A DNA stretch of 53,291 nt from Cryobacterium cryoconiti. Its GTDB lineage: Bacteria > Actinomycetota > Actinomycetes > Actinomycetales > Microbacteriaceae. The position numbers and the translations under genes are program-made. The notes below the pieces were generated by a model, which saw only the letters and a list, made by a program, of their open reading frames with translations, was not told where the DNA came from and did no database searches. The stretch lies in NCBI RefSeq assembly GCF_004403065.1, contig NZ_SOHA01000009.1, positions 63,358 to 116,648 on the forward strand, written 5' to 3'. Shown here in pieces: positions 1-8,350 of the stretch (positions are counted from its first letter, which is position 1; every line of letters begins with the position of its first letter).

Positions 1-16
1 AACGGGTCAGGGGAGG

Positions 17-682
17 TCAGCCGAGCAGCAGCTTGGCGAGCTGGTCGACGGAGTAGACGGTCGCGTGCGCGCCGGCGGCCTCGGTCGGGGAGCCATAGCC
101 CCACTCCACGAGGATGGTCGGGACGCCGTGTGCCGCAGCCCCTTCGGCGTCGTACCGGCGGTCGCCGACCATCACCGGGGTGGCGACGTCGGCCCCGACG
201 GCGCCGAGTCGCGTGAGCGCCTCTGCCACGATGTCGGCCTTGGAACTGCGGGTCTCCGAATCGGAGGAGCCCACCATCACCGTGAAGTACTTCGCCAGAT
301 CGAAGTGCTCGAGCACGGCGGTCGCATGGTGCTCCGGCTTGCTGGTCGCGAGGGCCATCGGAATCTTCGCATCGTGGAGGCGCTCGATCAGCCCGGCGAC
401 TCCCGGGTAGACGGCGGTGTCCAGCATCCGTTCCTGGTAATCGGCGCGGTAGACGGCAAGAGCCTCGACGGCCTCGTCTGCGGTCATCCCGGCGTATTCG
501 CTGAAAGCGGCCAGCAGGGGTGGGCCCACGTAGGCGGTGAGCTCCGCGTCGGTGGGAACCGGGCGGCCCAGCACGGCGAAGGTGCGAGCGAGAGAATTGG
601 TGATGGCCGGGGCGGAATCGGTGATCGTTCCGTCGAGGTCAAAAAGGATGGCACTCCAGGTGCGAGTCAATGTCGAAATCAC
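17..682 (-). CDS. HAD-family hydrolase, phosphoglycolate phosphatase-like
   Basis: 221-residue haloacid dehalogenase superfamily phosphatase, probably cytosolic. Motif I is FDLDGT with the nucleophile Asp15 and the acid/base Asp17. The motif II/III region holds ATSKPE, and motif IV is VGDRRYDAEGA, the Mg-binding acid loop. The four-helix cap between residues 25 and 95 is typical of Gph-like enzymes that dephosphorylate small phosphoesters such as 2-phosphoglycolate; the actual substrate cannot be read from sequence. The start is GTG at 682, six nt after a TAGTAT hexamer, so the mRNA may be leaderless. Length is normal for the family. It stands alone, separated from nucS by about 85 nt. Confidence 0.88.
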   Translation of the reverse strand: MISTLTRTWSAILFDLDGTITDSAPAITNSLARTFAVLGRPVPTDAELTAYVGPPLLAAFSEYAGMTADEAVEALAVYRADYQERMLDTAVYPGVAGLIERLHDAKIPMALATSKPEHHATAVLEHFDLAKYFTVMVGSSDSETRSSKADIVAEALTRLGAVGADVATPVMVGDRRYDAEGAAAHGVPTILVEWGYGSPTEAAGAHATVYSVDQLAKLLLG

Positions 683-688
683 AGGCTA

Positions 689-694
689 ATACTA
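689..694 (-). promoter_or_regulatory. candidate -10 box, leaderless promoter of the HAD gene
   Basis: TAGTAT on the minus strand ends six nt before the GTG at 682. No convincing -35 hexamer is seen. Transcription would start at or beside the start codon. Confidence 0.5.
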
Positions 695-767
695 GGGGCA
701 GGAACAAGAACTCCCGCATAAATCTTAAGAAGCTGAGACTAATACGCTTTTGCGTGAGCCACCAGTC

Positions 768-1463
768 CTAAAAGAGTTTCGACTGCGTGTCGTCCAGCCC
801 GCGCATGGCGTCGTAGTCGAGCACGAGACAGCGGATGCCGCGGTCCTCGGCCAGCACGCGCGCCTGCGGCTTGATGATCTGCGCCGCGAAGACGCCGCTG
901 ACCGGGGACAGATGCGGGTCGCGGTTCATCAGCTCGAGGTAGCGGGTGAGCTGTTCCACGCCATCAATGTCGCCGCGCCGTTTCAGTTCGACGGCGACGG
1001 ATCCCCCCGCGGAATCCCTCGCCAGGATGTCGACCGGGCCGATGGCGGTCATGTACTCCCGGCGCACGAGGGTGTGGCCGTCGCCGAGCAGGTGGATGTG
1101 CTCGGCCAGCAGCTTCTGCAGATGGGCCTCGACGCCGTCCTTGATCAGCCCGGGGTCGATGCCGAGCTCGTGGGCGGAGTCGTGCAGCACCTCATAGATG
1201 CTGACGATGAGCTGGTCGGCGGTCTTGGCGTGGGTGACCGTCCAGACGGCCGTGACGCCGGCATCCGTCTGGTCGTCATCGGGGTCCGACAGCGCCAGGC
1301 TGCACGGTGGGCTCATCCAGTTGAGCGGCTTGTAGGAGCCGCCGTCGGAGTGCACGAGCACACTGCCGTCCGACTTGATCATGAGCAGGCGGGTGGCCAG
1401 CGGCAGATGCGCGCTGAGTCTCCCGGCGTAGTCGACGGAGCATTTCGCAATCACAAGGCGCAC
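768..1463 (-). CDS. nucS: Endonuclease NucS (EndoMS), mismatch-specific
   Basis: 231-residue NucS/EndoMS. The family cuts both strands at G-T, G-G and T-T mismatches and replaces MutS/MutL repair in most Actinobacteria, acting with the beta clamp. The N-terminal half (residues 1-110) is the DNA-binding/dimerisation domain. The C-terminal RecB-like nuclease domain shows GPVDILARD with Asp145 and VAVELKR with Glu159 and Lys161, the D-(14)-E-x-K catalytic set. GTG start at 1463 lies nine nt after the stop of the upstream MFS gene, so both are probably cotranscribed. The C-terminus ends in KLF, resembling the short hydrophobic clamp-interaction tail of the family. Function is well supported. Confidence 0.95.
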   Translation of the reverse strand: MRLVIAKCSVDYAGRLSAHLPLATRLLMIKSDGSVLVHSDGGSYKPLNWMSPPCSLALSDPDDDQTDAGVTAVWTVTHAKTADQLIVSIYEVLHDSAHELGIDPGLIKDGVEAHLQKLLAEHIHLLGDGHTLVRREYMTAIGPVDILARDSAGGSVAVELKRRGDIDGVEQLTRYLELMNRDPHLSPVSGVFAAQIIKPQARVLAEDRGIRCLVLDYDAMRGLDDTQSKLF

Positions 1464-1472
1464 CGTTCGAGC

Positions 1473-2768
1473 CTAACCGCGTGCGGCGGGCGCGGGCGCC
1501 GAATAGCTGCGCTCGCGCGCGGCGGGCGCGGCCAGGCCCGCCAGCACCATCAACGCCAGAATCAGGAACAGGGCGTTCAGGATGCCCCAGGCCTCGCCGA
1601 GCAGGCCGAGCACGGGCGGGCCCACGAGGAACGCGAAGTAGCCGATCATGGCGACGGCACTGACCCGGGCGGCGGCGTTCTTCGTGTCGTCGGCGGCAGC
1701 CGACATGCCTACCGGGAAGCCGAGCGACGCGCCGAGACCCCAGAGCACCGCGCCGGCATAGAGCAGCACGTCGTTCGGCGCGAGGATGAACAGCACCAGG
1801 CCCAGGATGCCCAGTGCGGCACACGCGCGCAGCACCGGCACCCGCCCGAACCGGTCCAGGATCGGACCGCCGAACACCCGGCCCACGGTCATCGCGCTCA
1901 CGAAGACGCCGAAGACGATGGCACCCTCCGTGTTGCTCAACCCGTGCCCGTCGACGGCGGCCAGGGCCAGCCAGTCGTTGGCCGAGCCCTCGGCGAAGGT
2001 CATTCCCAGAACGATCGTGCCGATCAGGAGGATCCTGGTGTCGCCCCAGACCGACAGGCCGGCACGCAGGCGCTCCCGCCACAGCGGTGCCGCCGCGGGG
2101 CCGGCCGACGCCGCACCCGAAGGGGCGCCCGGCGCCGGCACGTCGCCGAGTTCCGAGCGCACCGGGATGTACCGCACGCCGACGACGGCCGTGGCGAGCA
2201 CGAGCGTCGCGACCCCGGCCAGGTGCCAGAACACCGGCAGCGAGACGAAGGATGCCCCCGCGCCGGCCAGCGCGCCGACCACGGTGCCGAGGCTGAAGCA
2301 GGCGTGCATCAGCGGCATCAGCGTCTTGCCGACGGCACGCTCGGCCGCCGCGCCCTCGACGTTCATCATGACGTCGACGGATCCCATCCCGAGGCCGACG
2401 AGGACCAGGCCGGCGAAGACCACCTCGGTGGACGCCAGCAGGCTGGTGCCGACCCCGGCCGTGATGAGCCCGGCCGAGGAGATCGTGACGCCGAGCACCA
2501 GGGCGCGCCGGGCGCCGAGGCGGGCGAGCAGCCCGACCGCCGCGACCAGACCGATCACCGATCCGGCCGAGAGGCCGAAGATGACGATGCCCACCTGCGA
2601 CGTCGACAGCTCGAGGCCGTCGCGCACGGCCGGGATGCGGGACATCCAGGTGGCCAGCGCGAGTCCGCTGATGAAGAAGAGCGCGAAAACGGCGTTCCGC
2701 CAGGCGAGCAGCCCTGGCCGGGCGGCCTGGGGATCGGCGGTTCCAGGGTTTCGGGCGGTGTCGGTCAC
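1473..2768 (-). CDS. MFS transporter, YbjJ-like
   Basis: 431-residue major facilitator superfamily protein with about 12 hydrophobic segments; the family member I recognise most closely is YbjJ-like (opening FALFFISGLALATWMSRIP). Substrate unknown. The reading frame continues upstream to 2918, but that extension is arginine-rich and non-membrane. I choose GTG at 2768: a TAACTT hexamer lies seven nt upstream, indicating a leaderless message, and the GGAGGG immediately before the GTG is too close (1 nt) to work as a classical ribosome-binding site. It is followed closely by nucS and is divergent from the IclR gene, with about 180 nt between the start codons. Confidence 0.85.
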   Translation of the reverse strand: MTDTARNPGTADPQAARPGLLAWRNAVFALFFISGLALATWMSRIPAVRDGLELSTSQVGIVIFGLSAGSVIGLVAAVGLLARLGARRALVLGVTISSAGLITAGVGTSLLASTEVVFAGLVLVGLGMGSVDVMMNVEGAAAERAVGKTLMPLMHACFSLGTVVGALAGAGASFVSLPVFWHLAGVATLVLATAVVGVRYIPVRSELGDVPAPGAPSGAASAGPAAAPLWRERLRAGLSVWGDTRILLIGTIVLGMTFAEGSANDWLALAAVDGHGLSNTEGAIVFGVFVSAMTVGRVFGGPILDRFGRVPVLRACAALGILGLVLFILAPNDVLLYAGAVLWGLGASLGFPVGMSAAADDTKNAAARVSAVAMIGYFAFLVGPPVLGLLGEAWGILNALFLILALMVLAGLAAPAARERSYSAPAPAARG

Positions 2769-2775
2769 ACCCTCC

Positions 2776-2781
2776 AAGTTA
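2776..2781 (-). promoter_or_regulatory. candidate -10 box for MFS-nucS unit
   Basis: TAACTT on the minus strand, seven nt before the GTG start at 2768. The spacing suits a leaderless transcript. Confidence 0.45.
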
Positions 2782-2907
2782 TCCGAAACGCACCGGGCCG
2801 CGTGTCCGGGGCCCACGGAGGGGGTGCCGCAGGGGCTGCCGCGGCGGCACCGCCGAAGACGACCGAACGGGGGGTGACGCGCCCCGCCGCGACCGCCGGA
2901 ACGCTCG

Positions 2908-2913
2908 TAGACT
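2908..2913 (+). promoter_or_regulatory. candidate -10 box for the iclR-type gene
   Basis: TAGACT on the plus strand, about 33 nt before the GTG at 2947. This promoter would give a short leader. Confidence 0.35.
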
Positions 2914-2946
2914 GCCACCAGGGATCAAGCGTTTCGAAGGGGCACC

Positions 2947-3750
2947 GTGGCCGGTCGTTCATCGTCACCCGGGCAATCCGTGACGAGTCGCGTGTTGAGC
3001 ATTCTCGCGGTCTTCGAGCAGAGCCCCTCGCCGCGGTCGCTCTCCGAGATCTGCGCCGAGAGCGGGCTGCCGCAGAGCACCGTGCACCGCCTGCTCGGCG
3101 AGCTCGAGGAGTGGGGAGCCGTGCAGCGGGATGCCCGCGGCCGCTACCAGATCGGCCTGCGCCTCTGGGAGCTCGGCCAGCACGCGGGACGGCAGCTGCG
3201 GGATGTGGCCCGCCCCTACCTGCAGGACCTCTTCGGCCTCACCCAGGAGACGGCGCACCTGGCCATCCGTGACGGGGCGGACGTGCTCTACATCGACCGG
3301 GTCTACGGCACCCGCCGGGTGCCTCAGGCCTCGCGGGTCGGCGGCCGGCTGCCCATGCATGCCACCGCCGTGGGGCGCGCGATCCTGGCGTTCGAGGAGG
3401 ACTGGGTGCGGGACGCCGTGCTCGGCGGCACGCTGGTCGCCCGCACACCGTTCACGAAGACCGACCCGGAACAGCTCCGCCGGGAACTGGAGAAGGTCCG
3501 GGCGCAGGGGTTCGCCCTTGCCGCGGAGGAGGTGCGCCTCGGCTCCTGTTCCCTCGCGGTGCCGGTGTTCCAGGCCGACGGCCGCATCTTCGGCGGGCTC
3601 GGCATCGTGCTGCCGACCAGCCGCGCCCACCAGCTCGAACGCAACCTGCCGATCCTGCTCGGCACGGCGGAGCGCATCCAGGGCGGCATCGCGCACCTCC
3701 CGCCCTCGGCGCTGCAGCCCGCGGCCCGCCTGCGCAAACCACCCCGGTGA
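2947..3750 (+). CDS. IclR-family transcriptional regulator, likely regulator of the cre-like operon
   Basis: 267-residue IclR-type regulator. Residues 10-65 form the winged helix-turn-helix (SVTSRVLSILAVFE, then LSEICAESGLPQSTVHRLL). The effector-binding domain follows with the typical HATAVGRAILAF stretch and the SCSLAVPVF segment. IclR proteins bind short inverted repeats as dimers and respond to small aromatic or organic acids, and many control aromatic degradation. It directly precedes, on the same strand, the P450-led operon, so control of that operon is a natural inference. GTG start at 2947. The TGA stop falls inside the first, partial copy of the downstream 23-bp repeat, so the repeat supplies the end of the gene. 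Confidence 0.9.
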   Translation: MAGRSSSPGQSVTSRVLSILAVFEQSPSPRSLSEICAESGLPQSTVHRLLGELEEWGAVQRDARGRYQIGLRLWELGQHAGRQLRDVARPYLQDLFGLTQETAHLAIRDGADVLYIDRVYGTRRVPQASRVGGRLPMHATAVGRAILAFEEDWVRDAVLGGTLVARTPFTKTDPEQLRRELEKVRAQGFALAAEEVRLGSCSLAVPVFQADGRIFGGLGIVLPTSRAHQLERNLPILLGTAERIQGGIAHLPPSALQPAARLRKPPR

Positions 3751-3872
3751 TCGAGCCCCGGTGATCGAGCTTGTCGAGATCCGGTGATCGAGCTTGTCGA
3801 GATCCGGTGATCGAGCTTGTCGAGATCCGGTGATCGAGCTTGTCGAGATCCGGTGATCGAGCTTGTCGAGAT
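3744..3872 (+). repeat. Tandem array, five identical 23-bp units plus one partial
   Basis: A 14-bp partial unit (3744-3757) is followed by five identical 23-bp units at 3758, 3781, 3804, 3827 and 3850. The core of each is GATCGAGCTTGTCGAGAT and each opens with CCGGT. It fills most of the gap between the IclR gene and the P450 gene. The core is related to the dispersed repeat found at five other places in the window. There are no spacers, so it is not a CRISPR array. Confidence 0.97.
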
Positions 3873-3875
3873 CCG

Positions 3876-3892
3876 GTTCCATCCAGTGGGAC
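3876..3892 (+). promoter_or_regulatory. imperfect palindrome, possible IclR operator
   Basis: GTTCCA-N5-TGGGAC (five of six arm positions pair) lies between the 23-bp array and the P450 start, where an IclR-type operator would be expected. This is only a positional guess. Confidence 0.25.
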
Positions 3893-3971
3893 GCTCCGAG
3901 TGATTCCAAGGATCGTCGGCATTAGATGGTCCCAGTTCCCCGCAGTTGTGGACGAGACCAAGGAGCACCCA

Positions 3972-5291
3972 GTGACCCAGACCGAGACGTCGAAGGCACA
4001 GCGAGAAGCAGCATCCGCCGCCCCCGGGGGCTGCCCGGTGGATCACGCCGGTCACGGTGCCGAGGCGACGGCCCACCACGGCTACGAGCCGTTCAGCATG
4101 AACGACCCGTTTCCGGCCTATGCCGCCCTCCGCGAGGAGGAGCCGGTCATGTTCGACGAGCGCATCGGCTACTACATCGTCAGCCGTTACGACGACGTGA
4201 AGGCCGTCTTCGACGACTGGCAGACGTTCAGCAGCGAGAACGCCCAGGCGCCGGTGCGGCCGCGCAGTGCGGCGGCCGTGAAGATCATGAACGACGGCGG
4301 CTTCACCGCCTACTCCGGCCTGTCCGCCCGCGTTCCCCCGGAGCACACCCGCATGCGCACCATCGTGCAGAAGGAGTTCACCCCGCGCCGCTACAAGGCG
4401 CTGGAGCCGACGATCCGCGAGAACACCGCGCGGCTGCTGCAGAAGATGCTGGCCCACCCGGATGCCCGCGGCGACTTCCTGAAAGACGTCGCCGTGGACA
4501 TCCCCACCATCACCATCCTCGGCCTGCTCGGCGTGGGGCCGGAGATGGTCCCGACGTACAAGAAGTGGTCGGACTCCCGGGCCGCGATGACCTGGGGTGA
4601 CCTCAGCGACGAGGAGCAGATCCCGCACGCGCACAACCTGGTCGACTACTGGAACGAGTGCCTGCGCCTGGTCGCCGACGCCCACGAGAAGGGCGGCGAC
4701 AACCTGATCGCCGACCTGGTCAAGGCCCAGGATGCCGGCGGCGAGATCTCCGACCACGAGATCGCCTCGGTCTGTTACAGCCTGCTCTTCGCCGGCCACG
4801 AGACCACCACCACGCTGATCTCCAACACCATCCGGGTGCTGCTGGGCCACCCCGAGGAGTGGCAGAAGCTGCTCGCGGACCCGAGCCGCATTCCGGCCGC
4901 GATCGACGAGACGCTGCGCTACAGCCCGTCGATCGTGGGTTGGCGCCGCAAGGCGCTGACGGACACCGAGATCGCGGGCACCCCGATCCCGGCGGGCGCG
5001 GACATCCTGCTGCTGATGGGTGCGGCCAACCGTGACCCCGGCATCTTCGAGGAGCCGGAGGTGTTCGACATCAACCGGCCCAACGCCCGCACCCACCTGT
5101 CGTTCGGCTTCGGCATCCACTACTGCCTCGGCAACATGCTCGCCAAAATGCAGGACAAGATCGTGCTCGAGGAGACCCTCAAGGCCGTTCCCACCCTGCG
5201 CATCATCGACCCGGAGCAGATCACCTTCGGAGACAACCTGTCGTTCAGGGCACCCACCGCGGTGCCCGTCACCTGGGAGGCCCAGTCATGA
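3972..5291 (+). CDS. creJ: Cytochrome P450, CreJ-like (alkylphenyl phosphate oxidising)
   Basis: 439-residue soluble bacterial P450. The I-helix motif AGHETT is at residues 274-279, the K-helix ETLR is at 313-316 and the haem-binding FGFGIHYCLG has Cys385 as thiolate ligand. Start GTG at 3972 follows AAGGAG with good spacing; the open frame extends upstream to 3840, but that part encodes the repeat array. In C. glutamicum, CreJ oxidises the alkyl side chain of aryl phosphates rather than the free phenol. The assignment comes from the neighbours: split phosphotransferase, ferredoxin, reductase and HD phosphohydrolase in one operon. It overlaps the next gene by 4 nt (ATGA). P450 identity is certain; the CreJ role is inferred from context. 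Confidence 0.9.
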   Translation: MTQTETSKAQREAASAAPGGCPVDHAGHGAEATAHHGYEPFSMNDPFPAYAALREEEPVMFDERIGYYIVSRYDDVKAVFDDWQTFSSENAQAPVRPRSAAAVKIMNDGGFTAYSGLSARVPPEHTRMRTIVQKEFTPRRYKALEPTIRENTARLLQKMLAHPDARGDFLKDVAVDIPTITILGLLGVGPEMVPTYKKWSDSRAAMTWGDLSDEEQIPHAHNLVDYWNECLRLVADAHEKGGDNLIADLVKAQDAGGEISDHEIASVCYSLLFAGHETTTTLISNTIRVLLGHPEEWQKLLADPSRIPAAIDETLRYSPSIVGWRRKALTDTEIAGTPIPAGADILLLMGAANRDPGIFEEPEVFDINRPNARTHLSFGFGIHYCLGNMLAKMQDKIVLEETLKAVPTLRIIDPEQITFGDNLSFRAPTAVPVTWEAQS

Positions 5292-6367
5292 CCCACGCAC
5301 CCTTCATCCAGTTCTTCGACGACGACGTCGCCCCGGCCCACGACCTGCTCGGCGGCAAATGCGCCTCGCTGGTGGCCCTGACCAAGGCCGGAATGCCGGT
5401 CCCTCCCGGGTTCGCCATCACCACGGCCGCGTACGACGCGTTCATCCACGACGCCGGCATCGAGGCCGACATCCACGCGCTGCTGAAGGACCTCGACCCG
5501 AACGACATCGTCGAGGTCGACCGCGTCTCGGCGCAGCTGCGCTCCGAGATCACCTCACGTCCAGTGCCACCCGAACTGCATGCCATCACCCTGGCGGCCT
5601 ACGAGTCCCTGCAGTCCCGGTTCGACTCCCCGGTGCCGGTGGCCGTGCGCTCGTCCGCCACCGCGGAGGACCTGCCGGATGCCAGCTTCGCCGGCCAGCA
5701 GGACACCTACCTCTGGCTTCTGGGCGTGAAAGACGTCACGGAGCACATCCGGGCCTGCTGGGCGTCGCTCTACACCTCCCGGGCGATCATCTACCGGCTG
5801 AAGAACAACATCCCCAACGAGGGTCTGTCGATGGCGGTGGCCGTGCAGAAGATGGTCAACGCCAGGGTCGCCGGGGTCGCCATCACCATGGATCCCACCA
5901 ACGGCGACCGGTCCAAGATCGTGATGGAGGCCGCATACGGCCTCGGTGAGCTGGTCGTCTCCGGCCAGGTCACCCCCGACAACATCACGGTCGACAAGGT
6001 CATGCTGATGGTCGTCAAGCGCCAGATCGGCGACAAACACGCCGAACTCGTGCCAGACCTCGAGAGCAAGTCCCTGGTCGAGCTCGAGGTGCCCCCGGAG
6101 CGCCGCGACCGCCTCTGCATCAGCGACGCGGAGATCACCGCCATCGCGGCGATCGCCAAGAAGGCGGAGAAGCACTTCAAATGCCCGCAGGACATCGAGT
6201 GGGCGCTCGACCGCGACCTGCCCGACGGGGAGAACCTGCTGCTCCTCCAGTCCCGGCCGGAGACGGTGTTCTCCTCCACCGCCTCGGGCTCCATCCCGGT
6301 GACGAGCGCCGGCTTCGGCATCGAGAGCATCACGAAGTCGCTGATGAGCCAGGCCGGCAAGGCCTAG
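5288..6367 (+). CDS. creI: PEP-synthase N-terminal-like ATP-binding subunit, CreI-like
   Basis: 359-residue protein made up only of the ATP-binding (PEP/pyruvate-binding, PF01326-type) half of PEP synthase. Visible motifs are GGKCASLVALTKAGMPVPPG near the N-terminus, AVRSSATAEDLPDASFAGQQ, AGVAITMDPTNGD, AYGLGELVVSGQVTPD, and the terminal DIEWALDR with LLLLQSRPET. It lacks the phosphohistidine and PEP domains; the phosphohistidine domain is in the next gene. Its size (about 39 kDa) matches the small subunit of phenylphosphate synthase and the CreI role in phenol phosphorylation. Expected partial reaction: ATP-driven phosphorylation of the histidine on the partner subunit. Start ATG overlaps the P450 stop (ATGA). 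Confidence 0.9.
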   Translation: MTHAPFIQFFDDDVAPAHDLLGGKCASLVALTKAGMPVPPGFAITTAAYDAFIHDAGIEADIHALLKDLDPNDIVEVDRVSAQLRSEITSRPVPPELHAITLAAYESLQSRFDSPVPVAVRSSATAEDLPDASFAGQQDTYLWLLGVKDVTEHIRACWASLYTSRAIIYRLKNNIPNEGLSMAVAVQKMVNARVAGVAITMDPTNGDRSKIVMEAAYGLGELVVSGQVTPDNITVDKVMLMVVKRQIGDKHAELVPDLESKSLVELEVPPERRDRLCISDAEITAIAAIAKKAEKHFKCPQDIEWALDRDLPDGENLLLLQSRPETVFSSTASGSIPVTSAGFGIESITKSLMSQAGKA

Positions 6368-6448
6368 GCCGGCCCATCGCATCCGTTTTCGTCCTCCTTC
6401 TTTCCCTACCCACCCGCCCCGTCCCCTTTGATACAGAACGGTTGACCC

Positions 6449-8350
6449 ATGACAGAGAAGTCATTCCCCAGCCCGTACGACCAGAAGCCCTCAGACGCCG
6501 CCGCAGGCTGGAAGGACCTCTACGCCTACAACCTGGTCTTCCAGGAGAACCGCCGCGAGGTCGAGGAGGCCAAATTCTGGTTCTGTGACAGCCAGCACTG
6601 GCCCACCGTCACCAAGCCGTTCGAGACCATCGGCTTCGAGTTCGCGGTCTCCTGCCTCGGCCAGTACAACTCCCGCCACCTCCTGATCCCGCCGGCCAAC
6701 GGCATCGAGTTCCGCATCCACAACGGTTACGTCTTCATGTCGCCGGTGGGCGTTCCCGAGTCCGAGATCGCAGCCCGCGTACCGCAGTTCATGCAGCGCG
6801 CCGGCCACTACTTCCAGAACTGGGAGACCCTGCTCGAGCAGTGGCAGGGCAAGATCCGCGGCACCATCGACGAGCTGAACGAGCTCTCCTTCGAGGCGCT
6901 GCCCGACGCAGTCCCGGTCGAAGACGTTCTGAGCGGCAAAGGCACCGGCCCGAACAACGAGCTGCTCGGCAACTTCGACAAGCTGATCTCGCTCACCTAC
7001 CGGGCCTGGCAGTACCACTTCGAGTTCCTCAACCTCGGCTATGTGGCCTACCTCGACTTCTTCACCTTCTGCAAGGAGGTCTTTCCGGGCATCCCCGACC
7101 AGGCCGTCGCCAAGATGGTGCAGGGCGTCGACATGGAACTGTTCCGACCGGATGACGAGCTCAAGAAGCTGGCCAAGCTCGCCGTCGAACTGGGTCTGGC
7201 CGACCACTTCGGCGACACGGAAAACCCGGACGCCACTCTGGCGGCGATCGCCGCGCACGCCAACGGTTCCGCGTGGCTCGCCGCCTGGGCCGAGGCGCAG
7301 GACCCGTGGTTCAACTTCACGGTCGGCAACGGCTTCTACGCCCACGACAAGTACTGGATGGACCACCTCGAGCTGCCGCTCGGGTACATCAAGGACTACA
7401 TCGTGCGGGTGCAGACCGGCCACAACATCGACCGCCCGGTCGAGGAGCTCGTCGCCGAGCGCGACCGCATCACCGAGGAGTACTCGGAGCTGCTCAGCCC
7501 CGAACAGCTGGAGGCGTTCCAGGGCAAGCTCGGCCTGGCCCGCCAGGTCTACCCCTACGTGGAGAACCACAACTTCTACATCGAGCACTGGACCATGGGC
7601 GTCTTCTGGCGCAAGGCCCGGCAGCTCTCGAAGATGCTGCACGAGCAGGGGTTCTGGCCGGAGGCGAACGACATGTTCTACCTCCGCCGCGACGAGGTGC
7701 GTGAGACGCTCTTCGACTACGTCACCGGCTGGGGCGTCGGCGCTCCCGCCATCGGCCCCGACTACTGGCCCGCCGAGGTCGCGCGCCGCCGCATCATCGT
7801 CGACGCCCTCTCGACGGAGCGCCCGCAGCCGGCCCTGAACACGCCGCCGGCGGTCATCACCGAGCCCTTCACCCTCATGCTCTGGGGCATCACGAGCGAC
7901 CAGATCAAGAACTGGCTGGGCGAATCGGATGCGCCGGAGGGCGAATTCCGCGGAATGGCGGCCTCCAGCGGGGTCGCCGAGGGCCCGGCCCGCGTGATCA
8001 GCAGCTCCGACCAGCTCTCCGAGGTGCAGGACGGCGAGATCCTGGTGGCCCCGGTCACCGCGCCCTCGTGGGGACCGATCTTCGGCAAGATCCGCGCCAC
8101 CGTCACCGACATCGGCGGCATGATGAGCCACGCGGCCATCGTCTGCCGGGAATACGGGATGCCCGCCGTCACCGGCACCGGCACCGCTTCGGCCCAGATC
8201 CAGACCGGCCAGTGGCTGCGGGTCGACGGCAACAACGGCACCGTCACCATTGTGGAGGACCACGAGCACGACCTCACCCTGGCCCCGGCCGCGGCGAACC
8301 AGCTCGACACGGCCCTGGCCTCCGCCCACCTCGAAGACAGCCATGCCTGA
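6449..8350 (+). CDS. creH: PEP-utilising phosphohistidine subunit of aryl phosphate synthase, CreH-like
   Basis: 633-residue protein, about 70 kDa. The C-terminus carries the swivelling phosphohistidine domain of PEP-utilising enzymes: GMAASSGVAEGPARVI, then GGMMSHAAIVCREYGMPAV, with His561 the expected phospho-carrier. The N-terminal 500 residues have no ATP-grasp signature and presumably hold the phenol-binding and interaction parts. The two-gene split and sizes parallel anaerobic phenylphosphate synthase and the CreH/CreI pair that phosphorylates 4-cresol. Expected reaction with CreI: phenol + ATP to aryl phosphate. The ATG at 6449 has no strong Shine-Dalgarno; an 81-nt gap separates it from creI. 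It overlaps the next gene by 8 nt. Confidence 0.88.
   Translation: MTEKSFPSPYDQKPSDAAAGWKDLYAYNLVFQENRREVEEAKFWFCDSQHWPTVTKPFETIGFEFAVSCLGQYNSRHLLIPPANGIEFRIHNGYVFMSPVGVPESEIAARVPQFMQRAGHYFQNWETLLEQWQGKIRGTIDELNELSFEALPDAVPVEDVLSGKGTGPNNELLGNFDKLISLTYRAWQYHFEFLNLGYVAYLDFFTFCKEVFPGIPDQAVAKMVQGVDMELFRPDDELKKLAKLAVELGLADHFGDTENPDATLAAIAAHANGSAWLAAWAEAQDPWFNFTVGNGFYAHDKYWMDHLELPLGYIKDYIVRVQTGHNIDRPVEELVAERDRITEEYSELLSPEQLEAFQGKLGLARQVYPYVENHNFYIEHWTMGVFWRKARQLSKMLHEQGFWPEANDMFYLRRDEVRETLFDYVTGWGVGAPAIGPDYWPAEVARRRIIVDALSTERPQPALNTPPAVITEPFTLMLWGITSDQIKNWLGESDAPEGEFRGMAASSGVAEGPARVISSSDQLSEVQDGEILVAPVTAPSWGPIFGKIRATVTDIGGMMSHAAIVCREYGMPAVTGTGTASAQIQTGQWLRVDGNNGTVTIVEDHEHDLTLAPAAANQLDTALASAHLEDSHA

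Noticed and set aside
744..755. ACGC-TTTT-GCGT hairpin as terminator of nucS
   Set aside because: Only four base pairs and no U-tract on the nucS strand; too weak to claim.
750..3272. 840-codon open frame on the plus strand
   Set aside because: It is antisense to nucS and the MFS gene, with Arg/His/Gln-rich low-complexity translation; a typical shadow in GC-rich DNA.
3744..3872. CRISPR array
   Set aside because: The units are directly adjacent and identical, with no spacers and no cas genes nearby.
5288..8350. PEP synthase or rifampicin phosphotransferase
   Set aside because: No PEP-binding barrel is visible, the genes are split as in phenylphosphate synthase, and the neighbours are a P450 system with an HD phosphohydrolase.
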